This document shows, piece by piece, positions 32,728 to 40,437 of a DNA stretch of 64,000 nt. The notes under the pieces are model-generated. The model made no database searches and was not told where the DNA came from. It saw nothing but the letters and a program-made list of their open reading frames with translations. The translations under genes were made by a program, and so were the position numbers. This DNA comes from Myxococcales bacterium (GTDB taxonomy: Bacteria; Myxococcota_A; Bradymonadia; UBA7976; UBA1532). Position 1 is the stretch's first letter; each line of letters starts with the position of its first letter. Location of the stretch: positions 1 to 64,000 of the forward strand of contig JACKDN010000040.1 in NCBI GenBank assembly GCA_020633465.1, written 5' to 3'.

Positions 32728-35700
32728 GCGACGCACGCCCCGCCTTCGATCCCACCGCCCCGCTGTTGCGCGGCGTCACCGTGCTCGAGGCCAGCGCCGG
32801 CACCGGAAAGACGTGGCAGATCAGCACCTTGGTGACGCGCCTGGTGGCCGAGGCCGGCCTGTCCATCGACCGCGTCCTGGTGGTGACCTTCACCCGCGCG
32901 GCCACCGAGGAGCTGGTCGACCGCGTCCGCAACCGCCTGCGCGAGGTGCTGGCGGCCGTGCGCGGCGAGACCGACGCCGGCCTCGATCCGGTCGCCGCCC
33001 ACCTGTGGCGCCGGGCGCGCACCCCCGACGGCCCGCCCGTCGCGCAGCGCCTGCACGACGCCCTGCAGCGCTTCGACCAGGCCACGATCACCACCATCCA
33101 CGGCTTCTGCCAGCGCATGCTGCAGCAGAACGCCTTCGAGTCGCTGGCCGACGCCGACGCCGAGCTGATGACCGACGATCGCGCCCTGCGCGACGCCATC
33201 CGCGCCGACCTGCTGGCGCGCCTGCGCTACGACGCGGGCCCCGCCCTGCGCGACTTCCTCGACGCCTCGGCCGCCCAGGGCGGCTGCGGCCTGGCCGGCG
33301 ACCTGGACGCGCTGCTGAACGAGGCGTCCCGCCACCCGGACGCCGTCGTCCTGCCCGCCGAGAGCGCCGGGGTGCTGGTGGGCGACGCCAGCGCCGCGCA
33401 CCTGAAGCCGCCCGACGACCCCGCCGAGCGCGCCGCGCTGGCCGGCCGCGTGCGCGCCGACGTCGTCCGCTGGGCCCGCGCCGAGCTGGCCCGCCGCGCC
33501 CGCACCCAGCGCGTGCAGACCTACGACGACCTGCTGCGCCTGCTGGCCGACGCCCTGGGCCCCGACGTGCCCGAGGCCCGCCGCCACCGCCTGGCCGCGG
33601 CCGTCCGCGCCCAGTTCTCCGCCGCCCTCATCGACGAGTTCCAGGACACCGACCGGGTGCAGTGGACCATCTTCCGCGCCCTGTTCGGCGCCAGCGACCG
33701 CCACCTGTACCTCATCGGCGACCCCAAGCAGGCCATCTACGGCTTCCGCGGCGCCAACGTGCACGTCTACCTCGACGCCGTCCGCCAGGCCGGGCCCGGG
33801 CGCGTCTTCACGATGACCCGGAACTTCCGCTCGGACGCCCGCCTGGTCGACGGCCTGAACCACCTGCTGAACCACCGCGGCGTCTTCGGCGACGACGCGA
33901 TCGGCTACGTCGAGGTCGACGCCCAGCACCAGGCCGACCGCCTCGCCCTGCCCGCGCACTGGCCCCCCGCCGACCCCCGCCGCGCCGGCCTGCAGCTGCG
34001 CTTCTTCGACGGCGCCCTGAAGCGCGGGGGCGAGCCCGGCGAGCTGCTGCGCGCGGGCGAGCTGGGCCCGGCGCTGGCCGAGCGCGTGGCCGAGGACGTC
34101 GTCGAGCTGCTCGACGCGGGCTGCAGCCTCGACGGCCGCCCGGTGGGCCCCGGCGACATCGCCGTCCTCGTCCGCAGCCACTTCCAGGCCCAGTCCCTCG
34201 AGCGCGCGCTCGGCGCCCGGGGCGTGCCGTCGGTGCGCAGCGGCGCGGCCAGCGTCTTCGCCAGCGACGAGGGCCGCCACCTGCAGAGCTGGCTGGCCGC
34301 CGTCGCCGAGGCCGGCCGCGATGGGCCCGCGCGGCGCGCCGCGGCCACGCCGATCTTCGGCTGGACCGCCGCCGACCTGGCGAAGCTGTCCGCCGACGAC
34401 CCCGACGCCGTGGGGCGCTGGGACGCCTGGCTCGGATCGCTGCAGCACGCCGCCGAGCAGTTCGCCCGCAAGGGCTTCATGGTCGCCTTCCGCGGCGCCC
34501 TCGACGTCCACGAGGTGATGCCGCGCCTGCTCGGCTGGCCCGACGGCGAGCGCCGCGTGACCAACCTGCTGCACCTGGCCGAGCTGGTGCACACCGCCCA
34601 GCAGCGCGACCGGCTGACGCCCCTGACCACGCTCGAGTGGCTGGCCGATCAGCGCGCGCGGGTCGACGCCGAGGAGGCCGGCGAGGCCGAGCTGCGGCTC
34701 GAGCGCGACGACGCCGCGGTGCGGCTGCTGACCATGCACAAGAGCAAGGGCCTGCAGTTTCCGGTCGTCTTCGCGCCCTACCTGTGGGACGGCCGGCGCG
34801 TGCGCCACAGCCACCCGCTGCTGGTGCCCGATCCCGCCGCGCCCGACCGCCGCGTGCTGGCGACGGACGTGGCCGACGACGCCGAGCCGCGCGCCACGCT
34901 GCTGCAGCGGGCCGACCGAGAGGCCGCCCAGGAGCAGATGCGGCTGGCCTACGTCGCGCTCACCCGCGCGGTGCACCGCTGCGTCGTCTACGCCGGCCCG
35001 TCGCTCAATGGCAGCCAGAACCACTACGCGAAGAGCCCCCTCGGCGCCCTGCTGCACGCGCCCGCCGACGCCGTCGACCGCCTCGACCTCGAGCTCGAGC
35101 ACGTGAACGACCCCGAGCGCCTGTGGGCCGACGTGCAGCGCATCGCCGCCGCCGCGCCCTCGCGCGCCGGCGCGCCGACCCTGACCGCGACGCGCTGCGC
35201 CGCCGCCGGGCGCACCCGCTGGACGCCCCCCGACGAGGCCGAGCGGCCGGCGCCGCGCGCCCGTCGCTACCACCGCGGCCCCTTCGACGCCGCCTGGCGC
35301 GTGCACAGCTACAGCAGCCTCACCCGCGACAAGGAGGTCGACGAGGGCCTGCTGCACGATCCCCTCGCCGCGCGCCCCGGCGCCGGCGACGAGCCGGTCG
35401 ACGTGGACGTGCCCGCGGTGCCGGCCCCCGACGACGTGCCCCTCGCGACCTTCGCCGGGGGCACCCAGGCGGGCACCTTCCTGCACGCGATCCTCGAGGA
35501 GGTCGACTTCACCCCGACCGACGACGATCCCCACCGCGAGGCCGCCCTGCAGGCCGCCATCGATCACCTCGGCCGCCGCCACGGCTTCACCGCCGAGCGC
35601 ACCGCCGGCCTCGCGGCGCACTTGGCCGAGGCCCTGCGCGTGCCCCTCGGCGGCCCGCTGGGCGACTTCCGCCTGCTCGACCTGCCGCGCGCCGACCGCC

Positions 35701-36236
35701 TGGACGAGCTGCGCTTCGACCTGCCCGTCGCGCGCGTGCCCGGCGGCGCCTTCGCCGACGCCTTCGCCCGCGGCGCGCCCGGCGCCGGCGGGCTGCGGGC
35801 CGAGTACGTGAAGGGCCTGCGCGCCCTGGGCTTCGACACGATCGCCGGCTTCCTCACCGGCGCCATCGACCTCGTCTTCCGCCGCGACGGCCGGTGGTAC
35901 GTCGCCGACTACAAGAGCAACCGCATCGACCCCGCGCGCACCGGCACGTCGCCCCTGCGCCACTACGGCCAGGGCTACCTGCAGCGCGAGATGGAGCGAC
36001 ACCACTACCTGCTGCAGGCGCACCTGTACGCGCTGGCCCTGCACCGCTACCTGCGGCACCGCCTGGGCGACGCCTACAGCTACGCCGACCACTTCGGGGG
36101 CGCGGTGTACCTGTTCCTGCGCGGCATGACCCGACCCGATCTGCCGGTGGGGCCCGACGGCCGCGCGGGCGTCTATCACCTGCGCCCGGACGCCGCCGTG
36201 CTGCGCGCGCTCGACGACCTGATGGAGGGCCGCTGA
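32724..36236 (+). CDS. recB: Exodeoxyribonuclease V beta subunit RecB (helicase-nuclease)
   Basis: This 1170-residue SF1A 3'-5' helicase is fused to a RecB nuclease domain. Walker A is A-S-A-G-T-G-K-T (residues 23-30), motif Ia V-T-F-T-R-A-A-T, T-T-I-H-G-F-C-Q at about 130, motif II I-D-E-F-Q-D-T-D near 302, motif III G-D-P-K-Q-A-I-Y-G-F-R-G, motif IV region T-R-N-F-R-S, and motif V M-H-K-S-K-G-L-Q-F. The nuclease active site near residues 1045-1066 has G-A-I-D-L-V-F and V-A-D-Y-K-S-N, so the catalytic Asp/Asp/Lys set looks intact. ATGA overlap with recC and TGATG with recD show tight coupling. Confidence 0.96.
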   Translation: MSDARPAFDPTAPLLRGVTVLEASAGTGKTWQISTLVTRLVAEAGLSIDRVLVVTFTRAATEELVDRVRNRLREVLAAVRGETDAGLDPVAAHLWRRARTPDGPPVAQRLHDALQRFDQATITTIHGFCQRMLQQNAFESLADADAELMTDDRALRDAIRADLLARLRYDAGPALRDFLDASAAQGGCGLAGDLDALLNEASRHPDAVVLPAESAGVLVGDASAAHLKPPDDPAERAALAGRVRADVVRWARAELARRARTQRVQTYDDLLRLLADALGPDVPEARRHRLAAAVRAQFSAALIDEFQDTDRVQWTIFRALFGASDRHLYLIGDPKQAIYGFRGANVHVYLDAVRQAGPGRVFTMTRNFRSDARLVDGLNHLLNHRGVFGDDAIGYVEVDAQHQADRLALPAHWPPADPRRAGLQLRFFDGALKRGGEPGELLRAGELGPALAERVAEDVVELLDAGCSLDGRPVGPGDIAVLVRSHFQAQSLERALGARGVPSVRSGAASVFASDEGRHLQSWLAAVAEAGRDGPARRAAATPIFGWTAADLAKLSADDPDAVGRWDAWLGSLQHAAEQFARKGFMVAFRGALDVHEVMPRLLGWPDGERRVTNLLHLAELVHTAQQRDRLTPLTTLEWLADQRARVDAEEAGEAELRLERDDAAVRLLTMHKSKGLQFPVVFAPYLWDGRRVRHSHPLLVPDPAAPDRRVLATDVADDAEPRATLLQRADREAAQEQMRLAYVALTRAVHRCVVYAGPSLNGSQNHYAKSPLGALLHAPADAVDRLDLELEHVNDPERLWADVQRIAAAAPSRAGAPTLTATRCAAAGRTRWTPPDEAERPAPRARRYHRGPFDAAWRVHSYSSLTRDKEVDEGLLHDPLAARPGAGDEPVDVDVPAVPAPDDVPLATFAGGTQAGTFLHAILEEVDFTPTDDDPHREAALQAAIDHLGRRHGFTAERTAGLAAHLAEALRVPLGGPLGDFRLLDLPRADRLDELRFDLPVARVPGGAFADAFARGAPGAGGLRAEYVKGLRALGFDTIAGFLTGAIDLVFRRDGRWYVADYKSNRIDPARTGTSPLRHYGQGYLQREMERHHYLLQAHLYALALHRYLRHRLGDAYSYADHFGGAVYLFLRGMTRPDLPVGPDGRAGVYHLRPDAAVLRALDDLMEGR

Positions 36237-38362
36237 TGCGCCAGGCGCCCCGCTCGCTGTACGTCCTGCCGCGCCTGCCCGCCGAGCGGCGCGGCGCCGC
36301 CGACCGGGTGATCGCGCGTCTGCAGGCGCTGCGCACGGCCGGGCTGCTCGATCCCATCGACCTGCACGTCGTCACCCGCCTCGGACGGCTGGTCGACGCC
36401 TGGGATCCCGACGTCCTGGTCGCCTGCGCGGCCGCCGTGCGCGCGCCCCGCCAGGGCCACATCTGCGTCGACCTGGGCGCGGCCGATCCCTGGCCGGGCG
36501 AGGCCGAGCACCGCGCCCTGTGGCCAGCGCCGGCCGACGTCGTCGCCGCCCTCGAGCGCAGCCCGCTGGTGGGCGCGCCCGAGGCCCTGCGCGGTCCGGC
36601 CGGGCGCCTGCCCTTCGTCTTCGACGGCCGCCGCCTGTACACCGCGCGGCTGTGGGACGATCAGGTGCGCCTGGTCGAGCGCCTGCGCGCGATGGCCGCC
36701 ACGGCGGTCGCCGAGCCGCCCGATCCGGACGCGCTGCGCGCGGGCCTGGACGTGCTGTTCGCCCCGCGCCCGAGCGACAAGGCGCCGCCCGCGGTGAACC
36801 GCCAGCAGATCGCCGGCGCCATGGCCGTCCTGCGCCGCCTGACCGTCATCACCGGCGGCCCCGGCATGGGCAAGACGCACACGGTGCGCAACGTGCTCGC
36901 CCTGCTGTACGCCCAGCACGCCGCCCGCCTGCGCGACGATCCCACCCGCGGCCCGCTGCGCGTCGCGCTGGCCGCGCCCACCGGTAAAGCGGCGGCGCGC
37001 GTGCGCGAGTCGCTGCTGAAGGATCTCGACGGCTTCGTCACGGAGGCGGCCGACGTCGTGCCCGACGCCGCGGGCCTGCGCGCCTTCCTGCTGGGCCTCG
37101 AGGCCCGCACGCTGCACCGCCTGCTGGGCGTGAAGCGCGACGATCCCACGCGCTTCCGCCACGACGCCGAGCACCCCCTGCCCTACGACGTGGTCATCGT
37201 CGACGAGACCTCGATGGTCGACTTCGCGATGATGGCCCGCCTGGTCGACGCGGTGCGGGGCGCCACGCGCCTGGTGCTGCTGGGCGACCGCCACCAGCTC
37301 GCGAGCGTCGAGGCGGGCACCGTGCTGGCCGATCTGTGCGGCCCGGTGGACGCGGCCGCGCTGCAGGCCAGCCCCGACCTGCGCGCCGCGCTGGCGTCGT
37401 ACGACGTGCCGTTCGGCGACGCGGTCGTCGAGCGCCCCACCGCCCTGCCCGACGCCGTGGTCCAGCTGAACCGCACGTATCGTTTCACCGACGAGAGCAG
37501 CATCGGGCGCTTCGCGATGGCCTGCCTGGCCTCGGACTTCGACGCCGAGGTCGCCGCCGCGCCGCTGTTCGCGGGCGCCGCCGACGCGCACCACTTCGCG
37601 CCGGGCGACGGGCGCGCCCTGCCCGCGCCGGTGCTCGAGGCCATCGTCGACGCCTACGTCCCCGCCTTCGAGCACCTCGACCAGGCCAAGTCCGTCGCCC
37701 CCGCGGACGAGCCCGCCTTCCACCGCCACACGCTCGACCTGTTCGACCGCTTCCGCGTGCTGTGCGCCCACAAGCGAGGCGCGCTGGGCGTCGAGGGCGT
37801 CAACGCCGCCGTCCGCCAGGCCCTCGCCGAGCGCGGGCGCTCGACCAACGGCACCTTCTGGACCGGCCGCCCCATCCTGGTGCGCCGCAACGACTACGAC
37901 GTGGGCCTGTACAACGGCGACATCGGCCTGGTGGTCACGCGCCGGGACGCCGAGGGCAACCCCCGCACCTTCGTCGCCTTCCCCGGCCCGGACGCCCTGC
38001 CCAACGAGGGGGCGCCGCCGTCCGACGCCCAGCTCGTGCGCTACGTCCTGCCCGCCCGCCTGCCCGAGCACGACACCTGCTTCGCGCTGACCATCCACAA
38101 GAGCCAGGGGTCGGAGTACGACCACGTCATGGTGATCCTGCCTGCACGCCCGAGCCGCATCGTCACGCGCGAGCTGCTCTACACCGGCGTCACCCGGGCG
38201 AAGGTCGAGGTGAGCCTCGTCGCCGAGCGCGCGGCCTTCGTGAAGGCGCTCGACGAGACCGTGCAGCGGGCCTCCGGCCTGCGCGACGCCCTGTGGGGCC
38301 GCGATGTCCTCAGCGCTGCCGGCGTCGCTCGCCCAGCACCGCCACCAGACCACCGAGGCTGA
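36236..38362 (+). CDS. recD: Exodeoxyribonuclease V alpha subunit RecD (5'-3' helicase)
   Basis: This 708-residue SF1B helicase is the fast motor of RecBCD. Motif I is G-G-P-G-M-G-K-T (about 207-214), motif Ia A-A-P-T-G-K-A-A-A-R, T-L-H-R-L-L-G, motif II V-I-V-D-E-T-S-M-V-D, motif III L-G-D-R-H-Q-L, L-N-R-T-Y-R-F, and the C-terminal T-I-H-K-S-Q-G-S-E-Y and Y-T-G-V-T-R-A-K. The N-terminal 180 residues match the RecD interface domain. The last 20 or so residues are Pro/Ala-rich and overlap a convergent gene by 53 bases, so the stop may be later than in relatives. Confidence 0.95.
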   Translation: MRQAPRSLYVLPRLPAERRGAADRVIARLQALRTAGLLDPIDLHVVTRLGRLVDAWDPDVLVACAAAVRAPRQGHICVDLGAADPWPGEAEHRALWPAPADVVAALERSPLVGAPEALRGPAGRLPFVFDGRRLYTARLWDDQVRLVERLRAMAATAVAEPPDPDALRAGLDVLFAPRPSDKAPPAVNRQQIAGAMAVLRRLTVITGGPGMGKTHTVRNVLALLYAQHAARLRDDPTRGPLRVALAAPTGKAAARVRESLLKDLDGFVTEAADVVPDAAGLRAFLLGLEARTLHRLLGVKRDDPTRFRHDAEHPLPYDVVIVDETSMVDFAMMARLVDAVRGATRLVLLGDRHQLASVEAGTVLADLCGPVDAAALQASPDLRAALASYDVPFGDAVVERPTALPDAVVQLNRTYRFTDESSIGRFAMACLASDFDAEVAAAPLFAGAADAHHFAPGDGRALPAPVLEAIVDAYVPAFEHLDQAKSVAPADEPAFHRHTLDLFDRFRVLCAHKRGALGVEGVNAAVRQALAERGRSTNGTFWTGRPILVRRNDYDVGLYNGDIGLVVTRRDAEGNPRTFVAFPGPDALPNEGAPPSDAQLVRYVLPARLPEHDTCFALTIHKSQGSEYDHVMVILPARPSRIVTRELLYTGVTRAKVEVSLVAERAAFVKALDETVQRASGLRDALWGRDVLSAAGVARPAPPPDHRG

Positions 38363-38693
38363 AGCCCACCGCCGACAGCGGCACGGCGAAGATCGGCGCC
38401 CAGCCGGTCGCCGCGAGGAAGGCCAGCCCCCGCCCGCACGCGTCGACCGGCGCCACGCCCGGCGACCCTTCGATGGCCACGCGCGCCATGCACGCCTGGT
38501 GCAGGTCGACCACGAAGGGCCCGGTCACCAGCAGCACGATCGCGGTCAGCGCCCAGGCGATCAGCAGCCCGACGCCCGCCGACACGCGCGCGCGCCCCAG
38601 CCAGCCGACGATCACGGCAAGCAGCAGCGCGCCGCTCCAGCCGGCGAGCAGATAGCGGAACATCAGCGCCGCGTCGGGCGGGACGCTCTCCAC
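38310..38693 (-). CDS. Small membrane protein, unknown
   Basis: This 127-residue protein starts at a GTG with AGAGGAG about seven bases upstream. It has three hydrophobic segments: L-L-A-G-W-S-G-A-L-L-L-A-V-I-V, G-L-L-I-A-W-A-L-T-A-I-V-L-L-V, and A-P-I-F-A-V-P-L-S-A-V-G-F. Two Cys lie in the loop between the second and third. The 3' end overlaps the end of recD on the other strand by 53 bases. The family is not recognised. Confidence 0.65.
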   Translation of the reverse strand: MESVPPDAALMFRYLLAGWSGALLLAVIVGWLGRARVSAGVGLLIAWALTAIVLLVTGPFVVDLHQACMARVAIEGSPGVAPVDACGRGLAFLAATGWAPIFAVPLSAVGFSLGGLVAVLGERRRQR

Positions 38694-38715
38694 GTCGGTC
38701 TCCTCTGGGGTCGAA

Positions 38716-39183
38716 TCAGCGGCCCGGCTGGCTGGCCGGCGCGCTGGTGGGCGCCGAGGCGGGCGCCCCACCGGCCTGGCCGCCCAGCGGCGGCAGGCCG
38801 TCCGGGCCCACCGTGTAGGCGTGCGCGTCGCCCAGCAGCGTCAGCGTGAGCGCCTCACCGGCCTTCACGTCGCCCACGATGCGCACCGTCATGGTGCACC
38901 GCTGCTGGCGCGCGCCGGGCGCGTCGCCCTCGCCCACCCAGGTGCAGGCCGTGTCGACCGCCACCGGGATCGCCCGCCCGTCGGCGCCCTTCAGCGTCGC
39001 GAGATCGTCGCCCCCCACGTCCAGGGTGTACCCCTGCACGGTGAAGGTGCGCGCCGTCAGCGTCGCTCCCGGCGCCGGGTCGACGCTGCGCACGTGGGGC
39101 GGCATCAGCGCCGAGGCCGACAGCGGCAGCAGCAGCAGCGCGGCCAAGGTGCCGAGGGCGAGCGTCGAGCGGGGCGTGTTCAT
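38716..39183 (-). CDS. Secreted protein, unknown function
   Basis: This 155-residue protein has a strong AGGAGGT site before its ATG and a Sec signal peptide (L-A-A-L-L-L-L-P-L-S-A-S-A, cleaved near residue 25). The mature part looks like an Ig-like beta domain with two Cys (D-T-A-C-T-W and Q-R-C-T-M-T-V) and ends in a Gly/Ala/Pro/Ser tail. The opening S-V-D-P-A-P-G-A-T-L resembles bacterial Ig-like or copper-resistance CopC-type starts, but ligands are not visible. It is followed 22 bases later by the small membrane protein, likely an operon. Confidence 0.65.
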   Translation of the reverse strand: MNTPRSTLALGTLAALLLLPLSASALMPPHVRSVDPAPGATLTARTFTVQGYTLDVGGDDLATLKGADGRAIPVAVDTACTWVGEGDAPGARQQRCTMTVRIVGDVKAGEALTLTLLGDAHAYTVGPDGLPPLGGQAGGAPASAPTSAPASQPGR

Positions 39184-39300
39184 GCGACCTCCTGAGGGTG
39201 CGCGGCATGATGGCGGGCCTTCCGCCGCCTGTCGAGGCGCGCGCCTTGACCGTCGGGCGAAGCGCCGCGAGAGTGAGGCGACGGGCTACAGGGGCGTCCG

Positions 39301-39576
39301 GTGACGAGGACTCATCTGACGGTCGGCGTGGGCGTCTTGACGCTGGCCTTCCTCACCTTCGCGCCGCTGCGAGAGCCGGCGCCGCTGCCGACCACCGCCG
39401 ACGAAGCCGCCCGCTACGCCCGGACCCACGCCAGCGACCACCTCGCCTGGACGCCCGACGCCGTCCGCTGCGCGCCCGCCACCGACGAGGCGGCCGCCGC
39501 CTTCGAGTGCGACGTCACCGGCGAAGGCGGCGAGCAGGTCACGCTCTTCGTCCTGCGGGGCGGCCCCGCGCGCTGA
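39301..39576 (+). CDS. Small exported or membrane-anchored protein
   Basis: This 91-residue protein starts at a GTG with no clear ribosome site. The first 25 residues are hydrophobic (L-T-V-G-V-G-V-L-T-L-A-F-L-T-F) and could be a signal or anchor. Two Cys (V-R-C-A-P and F-E-C-D-V) may pair. No family is recognised. It is convergent with the carbonic anhydrase gene. Confidence 0.55.
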   Translation: MTRTHLTVGVGVLTLAFLTFAPLREPAPLPTTADEAARYARTHASDHLAWTPDAVRCAPATDEAAAAFECDVTGEGGEQVTLFVLRGGPAR

Positions 39577-39581
39577 TCCGG

Positions 39582-40238
39582 TCAGCGTGGGCGCCCGCGG
39601 CACGCCTCGACGGCCGCCCGTCGCGCGTCCGCGGGCCGGGTCTCGGCGTCGACGCAGATGGCGAGATCGTTCAGCAGCCCATCCTCGAGCGCGTAGATCC
39701 ACCCGTGGATCCACAAGGGCTGGCCGCGATCCCACGCGTCCTGCACCACGGTCGTGTGGGCCACGTTGATCACCTGCTCGATGACATTCAGCTCGCACAG
39801 CACGTCCACCCGGTCGACCCCCGGCGGCAGCGCGCTCATCAGGGGCGCGTACTTCTCGGCCACGTCGCGCAGGTGCCCCAGCCAGTTGTCCACCAAGCCG
39901 TGCCGCTGATCGTCGAAGGCCGCCTGCACGCCACCGCAGCCGTAGTGTCCGCAGACGATGACGTGGCGCACCTGCAGCACCTCGACGGCGTACTGCAGCA
40001 CCGACAGGCAGTTGAGGTCGGCGTGGATGACCTGGTTGGCGACGTTGCGGTGCACGAACACGTCGCCCGGCTGCAGGTCGATGATCTGGTTCGCCGGCAC
40101 CCGGCTGTCGGCGCAGCCGATCCACAGGTACTCGGGGGACTGCTGGTTCGACAGGCGCGTGAAGAAGCCCGGGTCGTCGGCCTTCAGCCGCTCGGCCCAT
40201 TGGCGGTTGCTGCGAAACAGCTCGGGGAGGGTGCGCAT
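39582..40238 (-). CDS. can: Beta-class carbonic anhydrase
   Basis: This 218-residue enzyme interconverts CO2 and bicarbonate. Zinc ligands are Cys 42 in G-C-A-D-S-R, His 98 and Cys 101 in C-G-H-Y-G-C-G-G; the catalytic Asp 44/Arg 46 dyad is present. R-N-V-A-N-Q-V is the conserved strand after the active site. Length equals E. coli Can (220). No signal peptide, so it is cytoplasmic. A GGAG site lies seven bases before the ATG. It probably supplies bicarbonate for carboxylases. Confidence 0.96.
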   Translation of the reverse strand: MRTLPELFRSNRQWAERLKADDPGFFTRLSNQQSPEYLWIGCADSRVPANQIIDLQPGDVFVHRNVANQVIHADLNCLSVLQYAVEVLQVRHVIVCGHYGCGGVQAAFDDQRHGLVDNWLGHLRDVAEKYAPLMSALPPGVDRVDVLCELNVIEQVINVAHTTVVQDAWDRGQPLWIHGWIYALEDGLLNDLAICVDAETRPADARRAAVEACRGRPR

Positions 40239-40437
40239 GGAGGCTCCGGGGTCGTTGCGGATCCTGCGAAGGATACCTCGGGAGGTTCCGAGGACGCGCG
40301 CGCGGATCCACGTTCGGGCTCGACCCGCCCGCGCGGGCTGTCTCGAAACCGGCCACCCCTTGACCGGATTCGGCCATCGCGGGGCGGCTGGGCCGCGCTA
40401 GCGTGGCACGCTCACCCAGTGGTTCGGGGATGCCACG

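Noticed and set aside
40360..40404. TTGACC (40360) and TAGCGT (40399) as the promoter of the giant lipoprotein
   Set aside because: The spacing is 33 bases, too long for one sigma70-type promoter, and no other pairing fits well.
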